Both the position numbers and the translations under genes were made by a program. The notes beneath the pieces are model-generated. The model saw only the letters and a program-made list of their open reading frames with translations. It searched no databases and had not been told where the DNA came from. From Didymella arachidicola (Eukaryota; Ascomycota; Dothideomycetes; Pleosporales; Didymellaceae), in assembly GCA_016630955.3 (NCBI GenBank), contig CM050002.1, forward strand, positions 868,001-932,000: 64,000 bases of DNA, read 5' to 3'. Below are positions 23,239 through 33,717 of the stretch, piece after piece; position 1 is the first letter of the stretch; each line of letters begins with the position of its first letter.

Positions 23239-25192
23239 ATTGATTTTCAGTACGTTCGAGTGAGCGGTAGAATCTATGACATGATCTGTATAGGATTTTT
23301 GGTGAGATGACTTCCGCTGGACCGTGTGGATGGGAGTGTGTACAGGATGACAAGCTCGTCTGAAATAGTGAACGGGTTCTCCAGACTCTCTGTATTTTAC
23401 CCTCAGAAGAGATATGCGGTATCAGGTGACGCTGCTTGATTCCAACACCTCACGGGGATATCAGGCTGCTTTCGGTATACTGCCTGTTCCATCTGATGCC
23501 TGCCACAATGAGTTCGCTCACTGACATTTGTCAACTGTATTCAGCTTTGAGCCGACTACATTCGGTATGCTTAGACAACATCATACCCTTAGATTCCGCA
23601 AATGCTTACTATTGCATCGATTGTTGCCAACTCCACCTCACTATCAACCTCAGCGTAGCTAATTCTTGTGAAATATTAAACTGTCGTGCCAGATGCAGTT
23701 CATATGCTTGTGGCCTTTGTGGGCAACATCCAAGCAGAGCTTTATACTCAACGATTGATTAGTCAAATGAAAGGCAGGCTGGCTGCGAATCCAAGGTTGA
23801 GCGTGAACTCGTCACTGAAATACGGCTGTGGCGGCGTGGACGATGTAGATATTGATGTGTGGACGCCATCCCTTTAGTCATCTTCGTCCGTTCTCCAGCG
23901 CCAGCGGAAGCCCGTTTATCGATTCATCGTGTGCAAATCGACCGCCAGGATGGCTGCGGTCGTACGGCATTGTTATGGGCTGCGAGTTAGGGGTATCTGA
24001 CGCGGGACAGATTCTGGTCTTGTGAGAGCGAATGTGCACATCAAGAACAACGGAGGATATACTGTTGCGGATGCTGCGAGGTTGGAAGGTGAATCAAGGT
24101 GTTGAAATTTCTAGAGACTCAGCTGAAAAAGAAGAAAGGGCAGCAGAAAGCGGTGTAGATCAGTAAGTGGGAACGTGGCCCCATACCGCGATGGTCCTGC
24201 GAACGATGAGTAAAAAAAAAAAAAAAAAAAAGATTGTGCTTGCCATCCGTCGTCGAAGTACTATCTCAACGGTGCAGCCCTCTCGTGTTTGAGCATCATT
24301 GCCGATCTTGATCTTGATACCAGGATCGCTGACTTGGTGAACCTCTGTGTCAGTAGCTTTGGCGACGCCTGTCTCATGATATGTCTCTGTCTCCAGTCTT
24401 CCTCCATTCTAGGAGTGGCACCAGACATGAGGGGAGTACCTTGACAAGCTGATCCATCTGAAGATGCCCATCGTGCAGCGTTGATGGAGCCCGGTCTTGC
24501 TGTCCTTTAGGAGCAAGTTTGCTGCTCGAGTCGTCACCATCTCTTATCGACAGTTGATGGGCGATCTCGCCATCTGATCTCGATGCTGGCACCTTGATCA
24601 GGAATGTGAAACGAGTAAGAGTTGTCGCTTTGTCTTTACACAGTTGAAAAGGTTTAAATAAACAGCGATTGATCTTATGCAGAAGCCGAAGCAGAAGTGC
24701 GACCTCCCACCCAAGGTCGACTGTGGAAATTTTCCAGGGCATCAGGAGGCAGCTGTTTGCCATCTATGGGAAGGACCTCACAACTCGGTCAATATACTTA
24801 GGCATCCTGGTATTGCATTTGAATTTTGTGCTGTCTGAGAGTGTTACAGCAGAACGCTGTTATGGTTAGTGTTGAAGCTGAGAGACGTGAATCAGATCGA
24901 ACGACATGGGGTAGGAGGTGATGAGATTCTTCTGATCAACGGATCAGTCCAGATACGTGACTATATACCTGGTTCAGCTGAAATCTGACCACGTGATGCC
25001 CGTTGATCCACTTTCCGGGTTAGATCAATAATTTAATCATTTCCCTCCGCGACACTTATTCAATTGTATACATTAACCATAGACTACCTTCAACATCTGT
25101 TATATACATCGCAACAACACTTCTCGTATGTGGGACAACAAGGCAGTCTTCATTAGCGGCAGCGCGTCAAACTCTAGTATATCTAACACTTA
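23239..25192. other. intergenic with a 20-nt poly(A) tract, no firm gene
   Basis: Two kilobases without a convincing gene. A run of 20 A lies at 24212-24231. A minus-strand open frame at 24374-24763 could join through an intron with donor GTACTC and a CTACTGAC branch to a short exon near 24340, but no domain is recognised, so I leave it uncalled. Confidence 0.4.
24212..24231 (+). repeat. poly(A) homopolymer tract
   Basis: Twenty consecutive A. No retroposon body or target duplication could be tied to it. Confidence 0.9.
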
Positions 25193-26155
25193 CTAGACAG
25201 GCTCTTGCCCAAAGAAGATGTGCCAAAGATACTCAAGCACCCGCCCACTTACTTCATCCGGAAGTGGAGTCTCCATCAACCACGTATAGTACTTTTTATA
25301 CTCATCCAGTGACCGCTCCCGCACCTGCTTGCTTGAGACAGCAAATTGAGCACAACAGGGAGTTGCTATTATTTGAGGTACATCCGTAGCATTATCAAAC
25401 AAGGCTGGCCACGTATCTAGCGTTGCTATTTCAGTCTCTCGATGAGGCTCAGGAGGGTCTCGGAATGGCATTACTTCTTGCGGGCAGCCTGGGTCATTAA
25501 CACAACGCAGGTTCGCATAGCCATTGCTCTGGACAAAGTTTACTTTAAGGTTTCGTAGAGAAACTACGTTGGAATGCTCGTTGTTATCAGTGTGCCAGGC
25601 GCCTGGGTAGCCGTCTTTGTGCAGGTGAAGGAATACTATTGTTGAAGGGAGGTTGTCGTAGTGCTGCACAATATATGCAAGATATGCATTGCCTTCTCTT
25701 CCCTTATTCCGGAGGGTGCGAAGAGTGTTGTCAGTAAGTGGATCCAGCGTTGATTGATTGTGCGGGGTTTCGATATCGATGTCGTACAAAGCTGATTGCC
25801 AATCTTGCAGTTCCTCATGTACCCAGCGTGTGTCGTCTTTAGGAGTTCGTGCCATCACTATAATGCGATCTGGGAGCGAAGGGCTAGGTGTCGGAGTCGC
25901 AGTATCTTAAGTTGACGTGGTTGTATGTTGAGGGGTGCTCAATGTTGATGATCGATCTTTTGTGCCATCATGTGCGTTGTCCATGATGAGCTCTTCTTCT
26001 GCATCGGTCGCCTCCTGTTGCCACGGTTCTTGTATTGTACTGGGCTCTCTAGTCTTCTCTGGGTTGCCGTTGAAGTGGGCGTCAAACAGAAGCCATCCGC
26101 AAAGTACGAACACTGCCACCACTGCAAACTCGATTTTTCTGCGAAAGTGCATCAT
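25193..26155 (-). pseudogene. DUF3431 protein gene interrupted by one nonsense codon
   Basis: Read on the minus strand from the ATG at 26155, the frame encodes a short N-terminus and one hydrophobic segment (VVAVFVLCGWLLF, about residues 10-25), a type II signal anchor. An acidic Ser/Thr-rich stalk leads to a TAA at 25909-25907. The same frame continues with no other defect through a Pro/Ser/Thr linker into a complete DUF3431 domain (IIVMARTPKDDTRWVHEEL at the start, ending EYLWHIFFGQEPV at 25193). DUF3431 proteins are fungal Golgi or secretory-type proteins of unknown function with glycosyltransferase-like layout. The TAA is consistent with a CAA-to-TAA change. No usable intron removes it. 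A downstream ATG at 25855 could give a soluble domain only. It may also be a base error. Confidence 0.75.
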
Positions 26156-26916
26156 CGCTGAACGGGAAGGGCAGAGGGGACGTGGAAGATAGTTGAATTG
26201 AACATAGGACAATTTGTTGCGGAAATGTGCTCGAAGGGAAAATCGTGGAGGCTCCTTACCTCCCTCGCACAAACATGCGCAGGTGGCAGGGTGTCCAGAG
26301 AAATCATCAAAGCTGCAGCTCAGCGATGTGGCATTGAGGCACAGTTCAACTATTTAGAGGCGGAACTTAGCGGCCAGCGCTTACTTAGCTGAGATACACT
26401 TGCACGCTGAAGTTCGTCTGAGCCAATCAGATGTACGTATGTTTCAGGGATCACAAACAGGCACCGGACCGACCCAGGAAGCGTCGCGGCAAACAACGCG
26501 ATTCCCACGCTGTCCATGAAAGCACGAGCAGGCATCTTCTCTAACTCTGTTGAAGCCGGCAACGCTTAGCCGCTTCTGTCGATTAGCCTACATCAATCCA
26601 GAGTCGGCACTAAGCGGCGTTTGCCATTCGATGGACTTACTGCAGCGCGGCTGATGGATTCTACGCACATTGCATCAAGGACCAGCAGGAGCTGCAGTGA
26701 CGAAACTTGATTGGACTTGGCTCTTTGTAAACCTGGCAAATACAGGAGCGAGCGAATCCCAGACGGTTTCAGTCGCCGCCATGAATCCTTCGATTCTTCG
26801 AAAAGGCACAACCGCGAGGATCAAACACAGCATGGCGCGAAACCCCCAATGATTGCAATATACACAATAGGCACGACGGGGCATTACCTGAGTGCAGTAT
26901 CTCACTGCAGCTAAGC
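26156..26916. promoter_or_regulatory. divergent upstream region (DUF3431 gene / pepsin-fold gene)
   Basis: About 760 bp between two start codons that point away from each other. No coding sequence is supported inside. It should hold both promoters. Confidence 0.4.
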
Positions 26917-28829
26917 ATGGATTTGCTACGCCACTCATATACCGTACGTGTGGATCATCACTTCAGATCGCCTTATTGCCTTATCGTTACCCTACACTCA
27001 GCATTCTCTATCCATTTGGCCCTCCTTTACTTTGTCATCTTAGTTTCTATCGTTGAAAAGCGCAATTGGTTCGCTGGTCGGCCGGTTCCAATTCTTTCTG
27101 GGACTTCTACACTTCGTCACGTTCTTGGCGAGCCGGTGTCAACCTCAGCCTGTTGTCGCGCCTATCCAGGACGTAGCCTTGCCTAACGGAGCCTCCGTAA
27201 GGGGTGTATACATGACTGTCGATTCCAACAACCAAAATGTTTCTTTCTTTGCCGCCAGGTAAGTATCGCAGTCCAAGTTGCGAGTTCTGAGAGAATCATC
27301 CATTATTTGCCTCATTAGGGGCACCAGAATGTACTTGGATATGGAATAGTCATGAGGAATTACTATCGCTAACCAGTAATGCTTACAGTGCCAACAACGA
27401 GACTTACATTTACGGAACAGACGGGGTTTGTGCCGCTGATAGAGGGGCCAAAGCATGCGTAACATTACGCGGCAGCGCATACGACAAATCGGCATCCTCC
27501 ACAGAGAAATCGATTGGCAATCGAAATGGTGATGGCTTCAAAGCCGGTTGGATGGAGGACACGCTTAAGTTCGGCAGCGAAACCTCTCTGTTTTCATTCG
27601 CATTCGGAGTTCCGCAAGTGGATCCTGCCCAAGGACTCTACAGCAGTCAAGCTCAGCTTGGCTTAGGCGGAAATTCGACTTTTCTGCGAGCACTCGCATC
27701 TGCTGGTGATATTGGCACAAGAGCTTACTCCATGTTCTGGGGACTGGTCGGAGTAAAGCAAACCAAAGGGTCGCTGGTTCTTGGAGGCCTGGACAAATCC
27801 CTGATCGCGAACCAAGATGCCAACCTCACGGCAAAGTTGGCTTATAGCAACGCGTGTCCGACAGGCATGTTGGTAAATATTAACGATATCCTTCTGAACT
27901 GGCCGAATGGCACAGATCAAAGTACCTTCGGGGGATCACAATCAGCGATCATCCGAGCGTGCATCAATCCTGGTTGGTCAGGCCTGATGACGCTTCCCTT
28001 AGCCTACTACGAGAAGTTCCAGGCGTATGCAGGAGGAGCACCTCCAGACGGCAAGTTTGAAGCAAGGAACTTCGGCTTCAATTTCTACACGATGGTCTTC
28101 AACGCAACCAATGTGTAAGTGTTATTCCAAAAGGATCCAGTAACAGACATTTAATCATCATATCTTAGTTACTATGGTAGTCTGACAATCAGCCTCCAAA
28201 ATGGCCCGTTGATAAGGGTCCCTAACCCCGAACTAGTCGTCTACGACACATCAATCGCCTCCGATGGCTCGGTTCAGACGAACACATCGCTCCGCAACGT
28301 AGTGATCAGTTCGCTTCAAGATGTAAACAAAGACGACCTACCAATCCTTGGCCGACTCTTCCTGAGCTCTGCTTACTTGATGGTCAATCAAGAAGCCGGC
28401 CGCTTCTCTGTGTGGCAAGCGAACACAGCACCGACGGATTCCGAAATCGTCGCAATAGACAAAGCAAACAATGCGGTCAGCGAGTTCTGCACGAACTCTA
28501 CGGGTCCTGCACCTCTACCTTCATCATCCACCGCGCCCTCGGCACAGAATGAGGATACAAAGTTGTCAGGCGGCGCAATTGGTGGAATAGTGGCAGGTGC
28601 GGTAGCAGGTCTCGCCATACTAGGCGCCATCGGCTTCTTGCTCCTTCGGAGACGACGAGGCAACGCTGGACCTCATGCCTCACAAGAAGCAGACGTGCAT
28701 GAAAAAGATGTGAAACCGCCTTCGTATAGTCCCTATGGTACAGTTCATGAAGAACCTCAGGAACTCCCCGGGTACCGGAACCATGTCACAGAGCTGAATG
28801 GCAGAGCCGTCGATAGTAACAGGATATAG
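26917..28829 (+). CDS. membrane-anchored pepsin-fold protein lacking catalytic aspartates (542 aa, 4 exons)
   Basis: Exons 26917-26943, 27044-27258, 27389-28114 and 28169-28829, all junctions in frame (phases 0, 2, 2). Exons 2-4 are well supported; the 27-nt first exon is inferred because exon 2 has no ATG in frame. Residues about 20-40 form a hydrophobic signal or anchor (QFFLGLLHFVTFLA). The body has the layout of fungal A1-family aspartic-protease-like proteins (VYMTVDSNNQNVSF, QLGLGGNSTFLRAL, SLVLGGLD). Where pepsins have DTGS it reads SANNETYIYGT, and the second DTG/DSG is also missing, so peptidase activity is unlikely. A Ser/Thr/Pro stalk precedes one TM helix at about 456-480 and a cytosolic tail of about 55 residues. 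A cell-surface binding or sensing role is inference. Confidence 0.8.
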
Positions 28830-29055
28830 ACTAGGATTGGGCTGGTTGACGTATTGTACATACCTTGTTTGCTCATAGCCTTCTACAAACGGACGTTGAT
28901 GCGGTGATTCTGCGAGCTATGATAAGATAATATTGTAGGATAGTAATACATTAACATGGTCGCTTCTCACACCCTTACGCCATCCCGCTGCTCTTTCTTG
29001 CTCCTCTTGGTCTCACTAATATGACCCCTCTGAATACCGCCTTGTGCTACTACAG

Positions 29056-29478
29056 AGTCACCATTCTAAAGGTCAAATCCCCCTTTCTCTCCCTTTTGTC
29101 CTCCGGCCAGAGGACTCTCACTTTCCTAGCGCCAAATTGCAATACCCCACCCTCGCCGTCTCCTACGAATCCGGTGTCGATAATGCCGCCCGATTCGCCG
29201 CCTCCATAGAGATCTTCAACAAAAAGACCACCAAACTCTGCATCGATACTCCCTTCGTCAAGGGATTACCCACAACGATGGTGGCCAAGGACGCGTTGCC
29301 GAATGAATCGTATAGAGAGGTGATGATTCGGAGGACATACGAGGATGCGATTACGCTGGAGTGGAGGAGTTGTGAGATTGATTGGGCTGTGAATGGAAAG
29401 GTGCTGAACATAGGGCCGGAGGACGCAAGAACAGATTTGGAAGTTTTGGATATGTTAATGAAGACTAATGATAGGTGA
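29056..29478 (+). CDS. possible exon of an unrecognised gene
   Basis: A 140-codon open stretch with protein-like composition (for example RREVMIRRTYEDAITLEWR-like blocks near its middle) starts after a plausible acceptor (CTACTACAG, 29047-29055) and ends at 29478. A donor AG/GTGAGT at 29474-29480 overlaps the stop, so it could also splice on. There is no in-frame ATG, and no upstream exon was found that fits. No domain is recognised. It may be a gene fragment. Confidence 0.3.
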   Translation, partial: SHHSKGQIPLSLPFVLRPEDSHFPSAKLQYPTLAVSYESGVDNAARFAASIEIFNKKTTKLCIDTPFVKGLPTTMVAKDALPNESYREVMIRRTYEDAITLEWRSCEIDWAVNGKVLNIGPEDARTDLEVLDMLMKTNDR

Positions 29479-30636
29479 GTAGAGGAGTGTGGTTGCTTTC
29501 ATTACACCATCATGTCAGAGATAACGACTGCTTGTTATATGCTACACTGATCGATTCTGCGCATTATAATTGATGTAACAGGATAACAACAGAAAGTAAC
29601 TTCCTCCCGGTGTGTTGAGAAGTCCTGGCAAGCAAGTAGTCTTCTGTAATTTTATCATGACAACCTCCGTTGGCACTATCAAGACGTGAAAGGTTACTTT
29701 GTTGCCGTATTTGTTGAGCAGAACCTGGAAGAGTAGGAGAACTAGGGCCCCGCTGAGATCGATGCCTGCCCCCAATGGAGGTCAATCTGCTTTGGCTGGG
29801 GTTCAGAGTGATCGGATTTAGATGAAAGGAGGTTCGTGGTATACCCACATGCACTCAAAAGTCAACCCTTGCCTTTTCACGAACTACTTGTCCCGAGAAT
29901 AGCATAGCGTACTCCTGATTGCGTTTGATACAACTTTGTGGCTTCACACTCTACGGCAAAACGAGAGCAAACACATACAACAGCGGGTATTCGCTAGTGG
30001 TCACCCACCTAACTACTAATCCGCCGGTACGTTACTTAAATAGGGCTGAGCGAACGGGAAGCCTTGTTGTCTCCTACTCTACCGTCATAAGTACCGCTAA
30101 ATGCACTGTTTTCAGTTTCGTGTTTTCTGTAAACGAATATTTAGTTTACGTGGACTACTACTAATTAGGCTGTATACCGCGCCACTTGATGCATAAGACA
30201 GGGGCATGCAGGAGAAAGAGGCGAAGCACCCCGGGGATGGCGGCTACATAGGGGCCAAGGCTAATACTTGATTGGCGTTCTGTTCCATTGGCTAGCAAGA
30301 CTTGTTAGGGTTAAGCGGCACGGACTTGGTTGATTCTTTGGTACGTACCTGGCGGTAATCCGTTGGCTAGAATAACCTCGTTGAGTCTTTGTGGTTGATG
30401 TTAGTGGATCTAAAATTTTATCGTTTGTATGTGGCTACATATCCTCATATTGCTTATGTGTTGATGCGCGTTACGTCAGCATGCGCGTCACCGGGTGGAC
30501 TACGGTAGTTGCCGGATTGAGACTAGGCGGCCTTGCTTTCTCGAATCATCCCAGCTGTGCGTACTCACATCTCCCCCGTCGCTCTTCTCCACACTCCTCT
30601 TCCGCCCCAAACGTCATATACTGAAGAGTGACAGTT
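29479..30636. other. intergenic, no supported gene
   Basis: About 1.15 kb. Base composition is mixed and the short open frames have no domains. The right end is the promoter of the Aim9-like gene. Confidence 0.5.
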
Positions 30637-32486
30637 ATGCCATTAGCGCTCTCGCTGAAGGCTATCGGTAGAAGATGGTGGAGCACTAACGAACGTTCCG
30701 CGTCATCTCAGCCCTCTCGAGCGCTCACTCTCACCTGTCGAGGTAATACCTGCGCACACCCAGTCTGGACTGAAGCTAGATCGTAGTAGGCAAATCCATC
30801 AATCGCGATGAACTACTCAAATACACGAACGGACGTTTCCTGGCCAATGAGAAACAGGCTCTTGATCGTAGATACGTAAATTTCGACGTCGATCAGCTCT
30901 GCGCGGTAGCTGCATCTACTGGCAGCCAACATTCGCCTGTTCGGACAATCGAAAAGCTAGAGGGAGGTTTCAGCAAGGCACTCCTCTTATGCAAGGAAGA
31001 TAAGAGTGAACTCATTGCAAAACTACCGTTCACCATCGCTGGGCCGCCGAAGTATACAACAGCGTCTGAAGTGGCTGTGCTTCAATATCGTAAGACCTCC
31101 AATGTCCAAGTTTGCTGTTCTCTTGAAGATTTTCCTTGAGACTAACACTATTGTCGATAGTACATGCGCATACTCAGGTCCCGGTTCCGAAAGTCCTAGC
31201 CTGGAACTCCGATCCATCGAACCCTGTTGGCTCTGAATACATTATAATGGAAAAGGCGCCTGGAATACAGCTCTACAAGATATGGGCTGAAATGAGCGAT
31301 TGGGATCAGTTATGCGTCGTGAAGCAGTTAACAAAGCTTGAAGGCGAAATGACTGAAATTCGCTTCCCTGCTAGTGGAAGTCTTTACCTCTGCGAGTCTA
31401 TGTCAGACAACGACAAATACATCGCATTGGATCATAAAGTGGACCCTTCTGGGCGGTTCTGCATAGGACCGTCTTGCGAGCGAGGGTGGCATGCTTCAGG
31501 CAAAATAGCTTCCGTACATTCTCGTCTCAACCGAGGACCATGTAAGTAGGGCATCCTGAGCAGAACTTCCCAGCTAAATCTTCTCAATAGGGCCAGATCT
31601 ATCTTCTTTCGGTATCGCGCTTGTTGAACGGGAGATTGCGCTCCTGAGACAGGACTCGACCACTGCCACTTCTGATCCACCGCGCGGATCCTTCCAAGAA
31701 CAAATCGCCGTTTTAGAATTGACGAAAAAGATCATGCCTAGGCTGAACGAGGCCTCACTCATTGACAAAGTCTCTGAGCCAGTCTTGTGGCATACCGATC
31801 TCCACATGGGCAATATCTACGTGTCTGAAGAAAACCCAGCCAACATTGTATCGCTCATTGACTGGCAGTCGATTGTAGTCTCGCCTTTGTTTTTACAGGC
31901 CCGCTTCCCGGAATTTCTGCCAGTTGAAGAAGACTACGCACTTGGCACTACTGACCTTCCAAAGCTACCGCAAAACTATAACGAGATGGACGTATCTGAT
32001 AAAGAATATGCGGACTATAAATTCAAGGAAGCTAAGTTAGCAAAGGTCTATGAACTAAGCAGCGGATCCGAAAACAATCAGGCATATAAAGCCTTGCGCG
32101 TACCATCATTCCTACGAGAACTCTTTATTCGGTGTGGAGAGGTCTCAGAAGAAGGCGTGATCCCGCTACGGGCCTGTCTTATTGAGCTTTCTAAGGCGTG
32201 GGACGATATAGGCTTTGCAGGACAGTGCCCAGTCACTTTCAGCGAGGATGATTTGAAAAGGCACGAGCGACAGTTTCAAGAGTATCGCGATTATCACAAG
32301 ATCCACGAGCTTGCTAGGAAGATACTCGGCACCGATTCTGAGGGCTGGATTACACCTCAGGTTGACTTTGCGGCAAAACAGCAGCAGAACGAGGAGTTAC
32401 TCCAAGAGGTCATGCGCAGAAGTACTGAGTACAACAAATCTCCAGAGGAGATTCGGAGAATTTGGCCGTATCTAGAACGTTCCTAG
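30637..32486 (+). CDS. mitochondrial Aim9-like aminoglycoside-phosphotransferase-fold protein (560 aa, 4 exons)
   Basis: Exons 30637-30742, 30790-31089, 31161-31541 and 31591-32486; introns of 47, 71 and 49 nt, all phase 1. The first exon is a classic mitochondrial presequence (MPLALSLKAIGRRWWS, arginine-rich, no acidic residue until Glu18). The body then starts GKSINRDELLKYTNGRFL, as in fungal Aim9/APH-family proteins. Kinase-fold marks: LIAKLPF (ATP-binding lysine), EYIIMEKAPG (hinge), the Brenner-type catalytic loop LWHTDLHMGN at about residue 327-336, and SLIDWQS (metal-binding Asp). It is probably a phosphotransferase in mitochondria with unknown substrate; loss of yeast AIM9 affects mitochondrial inheritance. 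Length is within the usual range and no defects are seen. Confidence 0.88.
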
Positions 32487-33045
32487 ACTAAGCATCAGTC
32501 AATTTAGATTACGTCCCGCATGATTTTCCACAAGTTACCTGGTCCTAATCGGTTTTCTACTTGTGAAGGAGCCTTTGATTTGTAAGGTGATATTTCGCCA
32601 AAGGTGGCATCACTCAACGCAGCGGATCTGATGGCACCATGTAGGCCAGGATACTTCCCTGAATTATGTCATAATGTAGGTCGCTACAACATATGACACC
32701 CAACTAACTCCTCGTTTTGAAAAGACGATGAGGACTCTTACCTAGGGCTGGCAGTTACGGTTCCAATACGTGCGTACCTATCCGAAAAGTAAACAGGGGT
32801 CCGTTCGGCTTCGCCGTTCACAATATCATCAAGAAGAGGACATCTGCAATGGATAGGCACATGGCAATTCCGGTGAACATAGCTTGATTCGGCACTAGAG
32901 CTGATGTGTTGTACTACCACTCTCAAACTAATCAATTGAGACACCCAAACTACTGACTCTAGATCCGTCGGGTGAATGTCTTCGACATAACTACTGGAAT
33001 TAAGATCAAAACAGTTTAAAGGTCTAGAGGCATTTCTACGCACCT
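32487..33045. other. convergent 3' intergenic region
   Basis: No supported gene between the Aim9-like gene and the 3' end of the gene broken by the Copia element. Confidence 0.5.
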
Positions 33046-33366
33046 TTACCCGATTTTCGAATTATACCCTGCTTGAAGCTCAGCCAAGGCCCTCGCAGTC
33101 TCTTCCTTCTGCTTGTCCTTTGGAGTGTTCATGTCGATCTGGGCGCTGGCGATGTTCGCGTGGGTTCCGTTCTTGCTTATAAATCTCTTGATTGCGGTGT
33201 TCTTGGCTTGAGAGTTTGCTTGCAAGTAAATGTTCTTTTTACCGTCTTTAACTTCACCAGCATCGATGCGAAGCTGGTGCTGCGTGTTTTCCGTTACCGT
33301 GTTGGCTGGAAGAATGCGTTGGCCTGCACTGTGGTTCTTGAATAATTTCGAAAAGTGGTCCGATTC
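33046..33366 (-). pseudogene. 3' part of a small host gene split by the Copia insertion
   Basis: The 107 codons (with stop) on the minus strand begin at the base next to the target-site duplication and continue in frame the 13 codons found on the far side of the element (38752-38790). Together they would encode a 119-residue hydrophilic, Lys/Asn/Gln-rich protein with no signal peptide, TM segment or recognised domain. The insertion separates the start codon and first 12 residues from the rest. The open frame seen running into the LTR (to 33438) is an artefact of the insertion. Confidence 0.7.
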
Positions 33367-33371
33367 AAGAA

Positions 33372-33493
33372 TGTTAGCCAGCATCACGTGCTCTGTTACA
33401 TAATCATCTGTAGGGTGTATATTCCCTCTTCCCCTCATTAGATAGGAAACAACCTAGTCCCTCTTTTCTACGCCTGGCCTCTGCCCGCACACA
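33372..33493 (+). repeat. 5' LTR of the Copia element
   Basis: 122 bp, begins TGTTAGCC and ends CACACA. It matches 38630-38751 at every base I compared. It is short for an LTR. Confidence 0.95.
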
Positions 33494-33506
33494 GTTATGA
33501 GCCCGG
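33494..33506 (+). other. primer-binding site, half-tRNA(iMet) type
   Basis: Directly after the 5' LTR comes GTTATGAGCCCGG. Its first 11 bases are complementary to GGGCTCATAAC, the anticodon arm of eukaryotic initiator tRNA-Met, rather than to a tRNA 3' end. This is the priming mode known for Drosophila copia and some fungal Copia elements, which use a cleaved half-tRNA. Confidence 0.7.
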
Positions 33507-33717
33507 TTTGCACCTCTTAGACTGCGCTACTCAGCACTAAAACAGCTCTAGACGTGTAACTGACAACGACTACGTTCACTTCTACCTCGTTTTGTCTACT
33601 GACAGCTGATCAGCGTCAAAGACCTTTCTAGTCGACAGCCATCAGGTGGTGTCGCTAACGGACCAGAACTGCTGCTCTGTACAGAGATCAGTTTGGTGAT
33701 TAATCACGAAGATCACG

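Noticed and set aside
33046..33438. 130-residue gene starting inside the Copia LTR
   Set aside because: Its first residues are encoded by the LTR; the true 5' end of this gene lies across the element at 38752-38790.
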